Assembly (NCBI GenBank): GCA_947034895.1
Contig: OX344762.1
Span: 33,336,760-33,400,759, forward strand
Origin: Rhytidiadelphus loreus
Lineage: Eukaryota > Streptophyta > Bryopsida > Hypnales > Hylocomiaceae
Direction: 5' to 3'
DNA: 64,000 bases
Positions 26,701 to 39,230 of this stretch are shown piece after piece. The position numbers were made by a program, and so were the translations under genes. Position 1 is the stretch's first letter, and each line of letters opens with the position of its first letter. The notes under the pieces were generated by a model. The model saw only the letters and a list, made by a program, of their open reading frames with translations. It was not told the origin of the DNA and made no database searches.

Positions 26701-27172
26701 CAGTGAATTTTTTTTTGTCCCCGTGTATGTTACCGCTCCATTTTACCACCAGACCGACCAAGAATTATTTTTCTGCATCAACAGATGATTATTGATCGTT
26801 CAACGTGATGATGCAAGTTGATTACATGCTCGTTAGCCAGGCACAGATTCGGGGAATACATGACTGATTGGTTTGAGAATCTCTCCCTTCATCAAATTGA
26901 GCTCTACTGTTGTAAATTATGGTGACATGGGATCCCTTAACGTGTCATTTAAGACTATAAGAGGGGGCGCCCAAAACGATTATGTCCAATATTGTGTGTG
27001 CACATCAGTAGCTTTCAAAATAAAGTTTTACAATTACACCTTATTTAGGTGACAATTCTCCATCACACGCCATTGCTAACCCAGACAGAGTGAAGTACTT
27101 GTGAACCGGCTCATTCACTTCAAAAACAATTCACTATACACTGCTGCACTTACAGCGGCTTATCGCCAGTAA

Positions 27173-27178
27173 TTTATT
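27173..27178 (-). terminator. Candidate poly(A) signal of the P450 gene
   Basis: Read on the minus strand this is AATAAA, about 265 bases beyond the P450 stop codon. Confidence 0.4.
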
Positions 27179-27441
27179 CACTCTACCTCGACAGTGATGA
27201 CCTGAAAAACTGATGGGCTATCATTAGATCCTACAGTTTACGACTTCGTCATATCCTCCGCACAAATTCAACTCTCAGGTCATCACCTTAAAAAAATAAG
27301 AACCCATCCAATATACTCTCTCAGAGTCCACGAATTGGCGCTCCCCTAAAGTATCACTTACCTCACAATTATTCCATGAGAGCGATGTAAACTAAACCCT
27401 AAAACCGATCTTCAAGTAATGTTCAGAACCCTAATGTAATC

Positions 27442-30400
27442 CTAATGGGTGCCATTGAGGGCCACGTAGCCACCCTCATAAAGCTCCAGCGGCAGTCGTG
27501 GCGCCGCTTTGACCACCAAGTCCGTCATCCTTGGTGTAACCAATCCCGGCTTCTCCCTCATATCAATCTCCTCCGGCTTCTGATTGTAAGTGTTCCACTC
27601 AAACCCATGCAACAAGCTCGCCACCGACAGATGCACCACAGCCAACCCTAACCCAGCCCCAGGGCACTGCCTTCTCCCCACGGAGAACGGAATCAACTGA
27701 AAGTCCCTCCCAAGCATGGTGATATCATTCTTCAGAAACCTGTCGGGGTTAAACTCCAAGGGGTTGCTCCAGAAAGCAGGGTCACGTCCAATTGCCCACA
27801 AGTTGAGCATCACGGTGGTGCGAGCTGGGATGTCGTAGCCTGCGAGGGTTGCGTCCTCCAAGTTGAAGTGGGGGATGCCGAGAGGGGCAGCAGGGTGAAG
27901 ACGGAAAAGCTCTTTCACGCAGGCTTGTAAGAATGGCAAGTTCTTGATGTCGGACTCGTCGACTAGACGGGATTTGCCGACGACGGTATCGAGCTCTTCT
28001 TGGGCGCGTTTCAGGTACTCGGGGTAGTGGAGAAGCTCTGCGATTGCCCATTCGATGGAGACCGAGGTGGTGTCGCTGCCTGCTATGATGAAATCCTGCA
28101 AATTGGGGTACCACAACGTGTTAACAAGCGAACAGACTAATTTTTTGCTTCCCTAATATGTGTGGTAATGTAAAGTTTCCATTCACCATACAGCAAGGGA
28201 GAGATTCCATTCACTAAACAGGGGAAGTTTGGGCCTTTGCCTTCAGCAATCCAGAAACTTGTGTCATCTCAAATTCTGCACATTTAATCTATGTTAAGTT
28301 CAAAATTAATTAGCAAAAACGGGATGTCACTAGATTAAGTGTTGACACACTTAACACAAATCAAAGTTAAGCTGTATGGTGAGTAGAGCATCTAATGTAC
28401 GGTATGGTTCATGGGGCCTCTACTTTTTGGTTGCATGTTGCTTGTGGCTCATGTGACTGTTTCGAAAGGATGGAAAGGCACTTTTGACACTTTAGCGAAA
28501 GTTTGCAGATTTGGTTCATGAGTTCCGTAGGAGTTGACTAGGTGCGTTGGTACGTATCCTTACAAATTGTGTCATGATTGAGTCGACCAGCAGGAAACTG
28601 TCACTTTTGTGGGGAAATAACCGGCGAAATAACGAAAATGGAAATTCTCACTGGGGACTGCATATTGGGAACTGATAGCTTTGGGGGTGAATTGAGTAAT
28701 GATATTTGTTCTGGTGAAGGGACGCAATTGTTATCGAATTGTTAAGACTTTAGGGAAAGGACTTACGAAGAGAATGGCAGCCATGGCGTGATCTGGGAGC
28801 TTGTTATCTCCTTGTTGGGAGAGGAGAATATCCACCAAATTCTGTCTGTCGGCGTCCACGTTGGGTCCTTCGTTGGATTTGTGTTTCTCGATTAAACTCA
28901 TGGCGATTTCGAGCATCCTGGCTGCTAACTTCCGTAGCTTCGCCTTGTGGCCCTGTAACCATGGAAACACACCTTGTTCAGTCAGCTTCTCACATTCTCG
29001 GTCGAAGAATGACAAAAATTTCTATCACAGAAACACTAAATTACGAACATGTTCAGATCAAATACATCGATAGGCATCAACACTATTAGTATTGTCTTAG
29101 AATAGAAAGGAACCGAGAAATGCATACCACTTATGAATATGAAAATCGCTAATGAAAATTGACTGCGAGCGGATTCAAGATTCAAGAGTTCATATAAAAT
29201 TTTCATGTTTAAGTAATCAGGAAACGGACTCTAGGATCGCACCGTGAAATCGTAGATATTAAGCAGGGGAATGAAGTCGCCGGCGTAGATGACGCCAGCC
29301 AAATTGACAGCCTCCTTCACCACGGCCTTCAAGGTGATCATCTCCTCCCGGGTGAGGCACTCAGTGTCACCCATATGGGGCTTCGCAAAAATCATGCGCA
29401 CCAAATTATCAATCCCCATCTCCTGCAACATAGACGTCATGTTCACTGGCCGTCCCGCTTGGTGATCTGCCAGCACGGATCCCATCACATGCTTGACCTC
29501 AATCTGTCTCAACACCTGCACCACAGTTTCCCCCCCAAAGAAATTAAGAAAATTATGACAGGAAAAGTCTATTCGTGACATTGTTGTATAAAATTGACTC
29601 ATTCAGCACAAGCGCTCCCAGGAAGCTGCTCATACCAGTATTGAGGTCCTGGTGTGCACATTTCTCATTTTCGGAAAAGCGCAGGAATTTATTATTCACA
29701 AACAGGTGGTCATCGTTGGAAAATTTGAATTCAAGTTTGGACACCGAGACAGCTGGGGGAGGTTGAGAAATAAAATATGAACAGAAGCAGGGGAAGATTT
29801 TTACATTTACTTGCCCTGGTGAAAATTCTGGAGTTACGCATACCGACTCTGTGTACTGCTATACTTTTCCTCAATTGAGAGCTTTCAGGCTTAAGAGCAG
29901 GGCTTACAGCTAGGAACCAAAGCAATCTGAGATGTCTGTCTCGAACTGAAACAGTTTGAGACAACCATCCATAGTGACGAGGAACGGCATTAGAAGACGC
30001 TCACTTTCTAGACTGACGTCAATTTCAACGTTTTTCAGAGGTTATAGCTCAGAGTCACACGATGTTGACAATGGAGACTGAAGCGCAATATTAGCTACCG
30101 GTAGTCTAAAAAGTCCCTGTTCATGCACTTGTCTAAAATACCAGATCTACATCCTAGACTTTCTAGATCAACTGATCTTGCGAAACCAGTAAACCATCCA
30201 GGCACCTCTAAAGTGCATCTTAACGCACCGAGCGAGCACTCAAAGTCCGATACTCATGCATGACCAACTTTCGAAGAGTAAAGCCTAGAGCACGACGTGG
30301 CGAAATGTAACCAAGACATTCCAAACGTCAAAAGAGACTCATGTTTTGATTGGAATTCCGATAACTTCCACAGCGATCTACAACCTCCCACTTTGAATGG

Positions 30401-31311
30401 TTCAAAATCGGCTAAAACTGTTGGAGCCTTCCGTATGATTGAATTCTTGAAAATTGGTGAGAATCATAGTTAGCACGTGAACTGAAAAGTCTCTCTCCAC
30501 ACATGGAAGGATGCATCTCGGTTGTGAGATACCAACACATGATGAGAAATTAATGCTGGCTCTAGATCGAAGGGCCGGGAGCAGGCTTTGCATTACTAAA
30601 TGCGCATCTAATTTTTGAGGAAGCTTGGAGACAGATGAAGAATCGGGAACCTCCACCGGAAGATATCTAATAATTAGAGACATGTTGAACAGAAGACATC
30701 TAGGGTGCCAAAGCATACCGCAGGAAGGTCCGGGTCCGGGTTCTACGTTTTAACCGAAGCTTGAGTGGAAACTTACAAAAAAAACACCAAACAACTGTTA
30801 CAGAAACAGAGTCTGTCTTACTGTAGCAGCTTGTATAGCTTGTTGTGAAGTGGAAATGCGACAGTACCTGAGAGAGAGCCACACGCTTCGGCGACAGAAG
30901 CTCCACAGTGTAGATTTTTCGGAGATGTTTGTAATAGTTCCCAAACGGCGCAAACACAATGCTCTTGAAGTCCATTCCCAGCGTCTTGCCGGCCGTCAGA
31001 AACGGCCGTGACGCAAACGCCTGGTCGTGGTGCTTCAACAACTGCTCGGCCATGGCCGCCGTGCTCACCAGCACCGTCGGACGACTGCCCATGTAGATCA
31101 TGGTCAAGGGACCATTCTGCTCACTGATCCTTGCGAACGTTCGGTGAGCCGCTTCGTTGTCGTCCATCAGGTGCAAATGCCCAATGATCGGCATCCGCCC
31201 TTTGGGACTCGGCGGCAAATTCAGCTTCCTTTTCATCATTGACTGCAGAAACAAGAGCGTCGCCACCAGGGCTAGTATGCCCACAACCACGGAAACCACA
31301 GTCACCTCCAT
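27442..31311 (-). CDS. Cytochrome P450 monooxygenase, A-type (CYP71 clan)
   Basis: Four exons on the minus strand, all joined in phase 0: 31311-30868, 29515-29243, 28952-28767 and 28095-27442. The product has 518 residues, normal for a plant microsomal P450. A hydrophobic N-terminal anchor (about 3-23) is followed by basic residues and the proline-rich hinge LPPSPKGRMPIIG near 32-44. The oxygen-binding helix reads AGSDTT (306-311), the ExxR helix KELFR (362-366), the meander FNPDRF (416-421) and the haem loop FSVGRRQCPG (438-447), with Cys445 as haem ligand. Such enzymes hydroxylate small molecules in the ER membrane using a P450 reductase; the substrate cannot be read from sequence. The start is the first ATG giving a normal anchor; upstream in-frame codons lack an ATG. 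Intron 1 is long (1352 bases). I cannot name the CYP family. Confidence 0.95.
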
Positions 31312-32159
31312 CGCTCCAATTCGCACAACACCAACCCCCAACTTATCCAACCGACCAATCAACCAATGAACAAACTAAGTCCCACACCCAAAACTCTCGT
31401 CGATCATGCACATGAAGTGATCAGGAAGTGTCGACGATCTCAGTGCATGCACGTTGTGTGCGTAGTAGCAAGTACGGGTAGTCGCGCTCTGACTTGAAAA
31501 TCAGAGCAAGCAGAATACTGTGTGCAATGCAAAGACGAGGCAGACAGTGCGTCTCAGCTCTCGTAGAGTAAGTTAGCAAGAGGTGCGTCTGCTGCTGCTG
31601 CTTTGTAGGCTCACGCTCCTGGTGGCGTTGGACCCTTTTCCATGAGGTATCCGCAAGACTTCACCCTTACTTTTCTCAAGGAAATTCGCCGGTATAGTCA
31701 ACGGATCTGGCACATCAATTATGGGTCCTTGAGTTCGCGTGTAAGGAGGTTACTCTTAACATGACGCAGCTACTTTCCCAAGGGGGGAAATTGGGTTGCA
31801 TCGCGCCACCAAGAGCGAGAGCGAGGCGACTTGGGTCCCAGCTGCGTAGAAACACTCCTCCATTTGTGGCTCCAGTCAGTGAAAAGCGTGTCAAAGGTGC
31901 CCACTTTGTCTGAATCGGAGAAAAAGGGAAGAGACGCGGCAGGGGAGGGCCACGTCGTCGAGACTTGGTAATGGGGGCCTATCGGAGACGGAAAGGAGCC
32001 GTGTGTTGTTTCACCTGGCTGGGGGACGTGGCTTCAAGTTGTACTTGTTTATAATTTTGTTCTCCGTATAAATTTTTTCCTTGGGAGACGCGGGGAGTGT
32101 ACTTGCTTCCTCGGGGTTTTGTTTTTCTTTGGTACTTGTTTTGAAATAAAGGGAAGGTC
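31312..32159. promoter_or_regulatory. Upstream region of the P450 gene
   Basis: This GC-balanced, low-repeat DNA precedes the P450 start on the minus strand. Three ATTGG (reverse CCAAT) motifs lie within about 70 bases of the start. No clear TATA box was found, so the transcription start cannot be placed. Confidence 0.35.
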
Positions 32160-32960
32160 CACAAAGAACATTCTCCTTTTTAATTTTGTTTCGAAAGGAA
32201 TTGAAGACTGGTGGAAAAAAGAAAAAAAAGAAGAAGGGAATATTAACCACTCAATCCAACTCCCGTGTCGAAGATGTCCACATAAAATAGTCTCTTTTAT
32301 TTTATTTGGTCATTTGGAAAAGGAATTGAAGAAACCACTCAATTCAATTTCCGTGTTGAAGATGTCCACATAAAATATTTTCTTTTTTATTTGATTTGGA
32401 AAGAAATTGAAGAAACGACACAATTCCACTCTCGTGAGTTGAAGGATGTCCACGTAAAATATTCTCTTCTATTTTATTTGGAAGGGAATTGAAGAAATCA
32501 CTCAATTCAATTCACGTGTTAGAGGATGTCCACATAAAATATTCTCTTCTATTTTATTTGGAAAGGAATTGAAGATTGGTGGGGGGAAAAAAGGATAATT
32601 ATATACAAATCAATCCAATTCTTGTGTTGAAGACATCTACTTAAAATATTCTCTTTTATTTTATTTGGAAAGGAATCAAAGACCAATGGAGAAAAATATA
32701 TATTTATGTATGTACAAATCAATCCAACTCTCATGTTGAAGACATCCACATAGAATATTTTCTTTTCTTTTCTTTAGAAAACAATCAAAAACCGGTGGGA
32801 AAAAAAAGATTATATGCAAATCAATCGAACTCTCATGGTGAAGACATCCACATAGAATATTTTCTTTTCTAGTCTTTGGAAACTAATCGAAAACCGGTGG
32901 AGAAAAAAAGGAATACAACTCAATCCAATTCTTTTGTTGAAGACATCAACAACATTCTTT
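32160..32960. repeat. Tandem array of 81-109-bp units, eight copies
   Basis: Units share the core GATGTCCACATAAAAT, then T-rich sequence, then TTTGGAAAGGAATTGAAG. Cores begin near 32273, 32361, 32444, 32525, 32632, 32741, 32843 and 32942. The four left units are spaced 81-88 bases apart. The right ones are spaced 99-109 bases apart, carry an extra segment before the core, and change GATGTCC to GACATCC. The array lies 0.85-1.65 kb upstream of the P450 start codon. It has no coding frame that survives across units. Confidence 0.8.
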
Positions 32961-33107
32961 GAACTTCAAAGTGAGGGACCCTTGGCTTTCCATTTGAATA
33001 GGCAAGCATGCCCGTGAATTATGGGACATTGTAACATGAATTATTTTTGTTATAGTAATACTCTTAGCCTTGCTTTGCAAGAATGTCATGTCTTGAAGAT
33101 AGTGATG

Positions 33108-33915
33108 TTAATCGTAAAAGACCATTGTTCCTTTAGAGAACAAATGGAATTTTAGGTAGGTACCTATGGGTTGAATTTTTGTCATGATTTTTTGAATTTT
33201 TTTTTGAAAATAAAAGAATTGATTAGCTTCATGGGAATATTATCTTTTTTCAATAGGTGCTTGGGAACAAAAGTTATGCCCAAATAAGCTCAAATAAGTA
33301 AGAAGGGGGCAACAAAAAAATTTGAAAATTTGACTTTTCTTATAGATTATATTTTTGTCTACATAGAAAGCTTTGATTCATTCCATTTGGATTTGTTATG
33401 AGAAAGTTATAGACGATCTTGTTTTGGAGGCAATTAGAGCATCTTCTTGAAAAAATAACTTGTAGGATTCATTTCTGAATGCAATATTTACAATTTTTCA
33501 AAAATAAAAGTTCCACATGGTTTAGTTTGCTTCCTAGAACAATCTCACCATTGAAATTAGAGCATTTTAATTTAATTTTAGAGATATTAATAATTTAGAT
33601 TTCCTTCTATCTTATACCTACTTCTACTTAATAATTTATTAAAGGATAAAAATTTAATTCTTTTTAATTCTTTTTTCTTAGACTCTCAACTTCATCCCCC
33701 ACAATAAAGATTTAAAGCTCAAAACTCTGTAGTGCAATAAATTTAATTTTAAAAGGTTCAAAGTCAAACAATCTAGGCCCACAATGTCATGAAAAATATG
33801 TTTTTTCCACTTTAAACGTAGTCAAAATTTAAGAAAAATTTCCCATGCATTCTTATACTAGTAAGGTGTAAGATCCTATAGTTAGATGCACAAAAAAACA
33901 ATTTTCAATTTTTTT
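33108..33915. mobile_element. Truncated copy of the TTAA family
   Basis: It starts TTAATCGTAAAAGACC, a diverged form of the 46551 element's left end, and shares its interior (the stretch with GCTTTGATTCATTCCATTTG). The right end is lost where another repeat begins at about 33920. Confidence 0.4.
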
Positions 33916-33919
33916 GTAC

Positions 33920-34690
33920 TAGTATGTTGACTTGACGTTTTAAAAAATAAAAAGAGAAATAGATGACCCTCTATATTTGCCACCTCAATAAGCGTTACAA
34001 TCTCATATATGTTACAAAATTTCAACCTCTTGCCCCTTCTAGATCCTCAAAGAGAAATGTTAAATGTTAAACATTACTAATTCCTTATAACATTTTTTGT
34101 GAACATACATAACATTGTATACCCAAGCAATGGCCCTCTCCATAGAGAAAAGGTACTATACTTTGCCATATATACTTGGTAGGGACTTCTTAGTTACTTC
34201 CAAGATTGGAGGTGCCTGAGGGCGCCATCAATAGGACCATTTTTGTTCACCGTACATTGGGGCACTCCTTTTCAATTCAAGGATGCAAAAGGGACTTGCA
34301 TGCCCTCGTTGGTAAACAAAGTTATGCACCGAGTCCGCTATGTGTTAGAAAAATATAGTAGCACTTCTCTAAGGTGAACTTCTCTAAGGCAATGACCTTT
34401 CTAAAGTGATGGAATATTGATTTGTGTTGTCACGCCGTAGGCCCAATCCCCAACCATGCACGTTTATTAGAGAAGTTCTTTGAGATTCTTGAGCATGGGG
34501 ACTTGAGCTTGATTCCAATGCTATTACTGTAGAGTTCTATTGTTGTAGCTCCAAAGTTGATAACTCAAATATATGTATTATTATTATTTGTTAAGAGACC
34601 ACTGGTTCAATATTATAAACATTTGTTCCACGTTTACATTGTTGAATGTGTTAAAAATCTTGTACTCCCTACTACTCTTTTTTGAACATA
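33920..34690. repeat. Dispersed repeat, copy A (with internal insertion)
   Basis: It matches 38385-38940 in the same orientation from TTGACTTGA(C/T)GTTTTAA to AATCTTGTACTCCCTAC. Copy A has about 195 extra bases at roughly 34358-34552. A weaker relative spans about 6200-7330. Confidence 0.6.
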
Positions 34691-34714
34691 ACATACAAAT
34701 CAGTAGCCACAGAA

Positions 34715-34905
34715 GTGGCTCCCCAGTCCACCGTGACAGCCTATCTAGAAGTCGAATATTCCTCGGTTGTCACGCTCGTGACGAAAGAACGGAACTTGAG
34801 GAGCATTTCCCCATTCTGTCGTTGGTCAGTACACGCCACTGTTGTTCGGCAACGACGGTACACTTGCACTTGTTAAGAAAGGCCGGATTTCCTGGCATTA
34901 TCAGC
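34715..34905. repeat. GC-rich dispersed repeat, copy 1
   Basis: From GTGGCTCCCC through CCACCGTGACAGCC to AAAGGCCGGAT, it matches 40713-40944 in the same orientation with short indels. The GC content contrasts with the surrounding DNA. Neither copy keeps an open frame across the match. Confidence 0.6.
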
Positions 34906-35225
34906 GTCATCATCAACTTTGGTGTTTATTTTTAATTTTTTTTTTCTTGTTTACTTCATGCTTTTTTTTGTTTAATAGTTTCTTTTTCTTCTGTTTTATT
35001 GTTCATGAATAGGAACCATGTTCAAAACCTTATTCAAAGTGTTGCTACTCTGGAGATTCACATCTCTAAGACTTTCATTTGGAGGAGTGCAACATCATAA
35101 TGTGATGAGAACTGTATTGATTGTGTTGATCTTGGTATGGGAGCTGACTTCTTTCCGATCACTTCAACAATTTAGCATATCCATAGTATAAGGTAGTGTG
35201 TTTATCATTAGATAAGAACTGAGGC

Positions 35226-35460
35226 CTGTGAGAGACCTTCCGGCCATGGCTCCCCATGCTGCACACCATGGCTGGATAGTCTGATTAACTAATTTAAAAA
35301 ATATATATATTTAAAATATATATATTTAAAATTTAAAATTTAAAATTTAAAATTTTTTAATAAAAATATTGTAAAATTAAATCATTAATGCAGTCCGACC
35401 TGGCAGTCTCTTTGCCAAGTCGGACTGTTGGTTCTGCGACATTCCCATAGTCTGGGAACG
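35226..35460. other. AT-simple sequence and strong short hairpin
   Basis: A run of ATATATATTTAAAA and AAAATTT units at about 35298-35365 is followed by a hairpin. CAGTCCGACCTGGCA (35391-35405) faces TGCCAAGTCGGACTG (35413-35427), a 15-bp stem with one mismatch and a 7-base loop. Confidence 0.55.
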
Positions 35461-35521
35461 TCCGAGAACTCAAGGTCTCCCACTGGCCTGAAAACTCTTT
35501 TAATGAAACCACCACTTTCTT

Positions 35522-36081
35522 GGGGGGTGCACTTAGTTCTACTATAACAAACCACATGCGAAGAAGTGGTTTCTAATAAACTATAATTTCAACTTAAAAT
35601 TTTGAACATTGTTTAATAATGACTATAGCTTTTTATTGCCAAAATTTCCAATTCAAATAAAATATGAAATGATTTCTAGAAGAGGTTGAAAATGAACTAA
35701 AATGGCATATTTTTCAACTCAAATAATTATAGAGGACACATTTAGATGACCATTGAGTCAATATTCAACTCAAAATGAGCTTTCAATAATGAGTTATTTT
35801 TAGGAATTTTTTGTTCATTTTTTAGACAATTTTTTCTTATATAATATAGGGGTGTGAAAGTTATTTTTCAGTTCTACAGTGTATTTTTTTACTTTAAAAA
35901 TTTGTAACTAATTATTATTAACAAATAAAAATATCAAAAATTCAAAACATAAACTTTCAAAGTAGGAAAATCTATTCATATTTTTTTTAATTTTTTTTTA
36001 TTTAAAATTCAAAAAGTATATAGGGGGTCCAAAGTTTTGTTTGCACGTGGTTTCTAATGGACACTCTAAATGCCCCCCCCC
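35522..36081. mobile_element. Non-autonomous inverted-repeat element, copy 2 of the 555-bp family
   Basis: This is a full-length relative of 9169-9720 in the same orientation, with the same GGGGTGCACTTAG start and a C-rich right end. Differences are scattered substitutions and one- or two-base indels. Confidence 0.65.
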
Positions 36082-36320
36082 AGGCCACTTTAAGGGATGT
36101 TGGACCTTTTTGATGGTTTTCAGTTGCCTGAAAATATTTTCACTTATTTTTCACTTGAAGAAAAATTGCTGCAAAATCCAATACAAGTGGTTTCATATTT
36201 TCTGGACCATTTATGAATTACTTATGAATTTCCAAAGAATTCTGCCATAGGCACCTATTTGTGATCCTAGGCCTTGCAAAACCCACACATGCGCGGTCTG
36301 AAAAAGATATGGGGTGACCA
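36082..36320. repeat. Dispersed repeat containing TAGGCACCTATTT, copy 1 of 3
   Basis: This segment matches 38965-39230 and 60035-60300, each running from a CCATTTAAGG-like start through GAATTACTTATGAATTT to ATAGGCACCTATTT. It abuts the end of the 555-bp element. It is noncoding. Confidence 0.5.
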
Positions 36321-37744
36321 AAAACAAGCAGTGAAGCATTGGAAAAGTAATACTTAAGGTTTCTAAATGTGACCTTTACTAAACTGAAGCCCTAAACGCT
36401 CCAAGGAACTAATATTGTCTTCACATACTTTCAAGTCCAATTCAAAGTGCTGTAACTTTTGCATCCAATTTTCAAATTCAATAAAACTTGTTGGAAATTT
36501 TGCGCTCTCTCTTCTAGTTTGTGTGATAAAATTTTCAGATCAATACAAGTTATACTGATTTTTTGGGAGCCAATCAAAGTTCACCAGTTCAATTTGAGTT
36601 CACCAAATTGCATTTGCTGGTTGCATCTTTGGGGGCTTCTATCTCCTTCATTTTAAGGTTTTTTTTTTTTAAATTTGTTGGGTTATGTTTCCCTTGAATT
36701 CTAGTTATTGTGGTAAAATTTTTATGTCAATTCAAGTTGTTTTGAATGTTTGGGAGCAATTTGAAGTTCTAAATCCCGACATTCTTCAATCACAGTGAAC
36801 TTAGGTGGCTTATGACTTCTTCATACAAGGTCCGTTTTCAATCTTTTTTTGTTGGAAAAGTTGCGCCTACTAGTCTAATTTGTGTGGCTAAAATTTCATA
36901 TCAATCCAAAAATTAATGAGTGACTGAGAATCATTTTAGTAAAAGGATGTTCAGCCATAAAAGTGTTTCTTGCAAAAATGAAGTAGACACATGTCTTGTA
37001 TCCACTCTTAGTTCGAAATCGACCCACCCTGGCTCTTATTACACCATATGTGAAGTATAAACCAACATCTAACAAACCTTATTAAGCTCTCACATTATCA
37101 AAAGTCCATTTCAGAACTACTTAGTGTCCATTTCAAAGCCTCTTGTAGGGATGGTTCCAAGAAGCGGGTCGCAATTCGAGCCACCTACCTTAAATATGGT
37201 AGGGGAAAATTTTCCCGTTTAAATAAATAGATTTTAGAAGGATTTCATATTTTATTATTATTTTTTCTTCAAGAACAAAATTTATTATTTTTTTTCATAA
37301 AGATTCCGTTCAACCTATTTTTGTTATATAGGTCATCATATTTTCAACCATAGTCTGATTTCAAAATTGACAATGCTTCAAAAGTAAGTGATAATTGTGG
37401 CTTCCAATGTACATCTTGTGATCATTGTATGCTTTCAATGTACACCTCCCAGACATTTGTGTTGATCCTGCTCTGAGTTGTAAGCATGACCTATCACCTA
37501 AACCACAATTGATCGGAAACGTAGTAGCCTAAATAGTAAGAATGGGTGGCTAATCGAGTAATCGGAAACGGGTTAGCTACCGTACTTGTCTTGTTGGTCT
37601 TTAATTTTTGGATTTTTTAATTTTTGGAAATGAGGGAAGTACCTTGTTTTGGGGGGTTCTTCTTTTCTATAAAAAATACAGAATACTACATACATGAATA
37701 AACACACCATTTACACAAAAATTAAACAGATACAAAAAATGATC
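36321..37744. other. AT-rich intergenic DNA
   Basis: I see no gene, inverted-repeat element or tandem array in this stretch. Confidence 0.5.
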
Positions 37745-37749
37745 AGGGT

Positions 37750-37965
37750 GGATTGACCCCCTCGTTTGGCCTTACTAAAGGTGCATGTAAAAAAAATCCC
37801 CCTATTTTGGGCCGCTCTAGAGTATACTTTGACCTCTCTCAACTAATTTGGGGTCTTTGATTGCAAAAATGAATTAAAAATTTGCAAAAAAGTTCTTGTG
37901 CAGAAAATAAATAATTCCAGAGTTTGCATGTAGGGCCGAGTGAAGGGGTCAATCCACCCCACCCC
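37750..37965. mobile_element. CAGGGTG/GACCCCC inverted-repeat element, copy 2
   Basis: The left end reads GGTGGATTGACCCCCTCG and the right end GGGGTCAATCCACC, so terminal inverted repeats are about 20-25 bases. The interior shares GGGTCTTTGATTGCAAAAAT with the other two copies. AAAAATGA occurs just outside each end and may be an 8-base target duplication. Confidence 0.6.
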
Positions 37966-38384
37966 CAAAAATGAACAATGACCATATCAATTACCAAACA
38001 AGAACAGCACAACATGTACATGAACTTTGCTAATGATCACCACATTTGGAAACCCACATTAGGAAATGAAAGAGTTTCAACTTGGATGATATATTGCTCA
38101 AATTTAAATGATTTTTGAAATTTGGACAAGATGGAATACAATGGGAATAAGATTTCATGCCACCACACAATGACCACACAAAAGTTGTAAGGATTTTTTA
38201 CCCTCATTAGCTTTAAGTTCCAATAAAATTTGTAGGGAGAAATCTTTTGTATTTTATTTTTTGAAAGTGAACCTTAATTTGACATTTGATAATCATGCCA
38301 AACTTCAGAGCATGCAAGTCTCTATATTATTGTGGATTTGTGGATAAGGAATTCAATCTTGTATATGCGGTGATTGGCAAGTTT

Positions 38385-38940
38385 ACTCTATGTTGACTTG
38401 ATGTTTTAAGAAATGAAAAGAAAAATAGATGACCTTCTATATTTTTCACCTTAATCAACATCACAATCTCATATATGTTTGGGAAATTTCACCCACTTCT
38501 AGATCCTCAAAAAGAAGTTAAACATTATTTTTTCTTTAGAACATCTTTTGAGAACATAAATAATATTGCATACCCAAGCAATGGTTGTCCCATGTTGGAA
38601 AGGTTTTATACTTTGTTAGATACTTTGAGTAGATATATGGGAGGAACTCATCAATTACTTTTAAGGATTAGGGTTGCCTAAGGGAGCCATCAATAAGACT
38701 GTTTTGTTTATTGTAAGGCATCCCTTTTCAATTCAAGGATGCAAAAGGGACATGCCTACTTCAAGTTGGTAAACAAAGTTATGTATTCAATTGAGTCCGA
38801 TGTGTGTTAGAAATAGCCCCAAAGTTGATAAGTTAAATATGTATTATTTGTTAAGAGTTCAGTAGTTATTAAATATAAATGTTGTTTGTTCCATGTTATA
38901 TTGTTGAATGTATTAGAAATCTTGTACTCCCTACTTTTTT
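38385..38940. repeat. Dispersed repeat, copy B
   Basis: Partner of the repeat at 33920-34690, without its internal insertion. Copy 2 of the TAGGCACCTATTT repeat follows at 38965-39230. Confidence 0.6.
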
Positions 38941-39230
38941 TAGCATCTGAAGTAGTCTATTCTAAAAGCAACCATTTAAGGTTTGGGCCATCTTTTTCAT
39001 GGGTTTCTATGATTAATTGGATGATTTTTAGCTCATTTTTTCATATAGAGAAAAAATAGATGTAGCATGTAGCACTAGTTGCTCCATAATTTTTTAAAGC
39101 ATTGTTGAATTACTTGTGAATTTTCAAAGGTTTTCATCTTAGGCACCTATTTCTGGCAATAGATTTAGCAAAATGCATACACATGTAGCTTGTAAAGAGA
39201 GATGAAATAACCAAGAAGAAGCCTAGGGAC

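Larger units (their letters stand above)
22570..27160. other. Intergenic region between the LOG gene and the P450 3' end
   Basis: This 4.6-kb region holds an (AT)n microsatellite at 23399-23454 and a reversed poly(A)-like tail at 23699. A less repetitive, more GC-balanced stretch at 26040-26480 is open for 159 codons on the plus strand (25910-26389) and partly on the minus strand, but has no recognisable domain. A 186-codon minus frame at 24619-25179 is AT-driven and has no motif. I support no gene here. Confidence 0.45.

Noticed and set aside
31312..31362. N-terminal extension of the P450 by 17 residues
   Set aside because: The upstream start codon is TTG. The ATG at 31311-31309 gives a normal membrane anchor.
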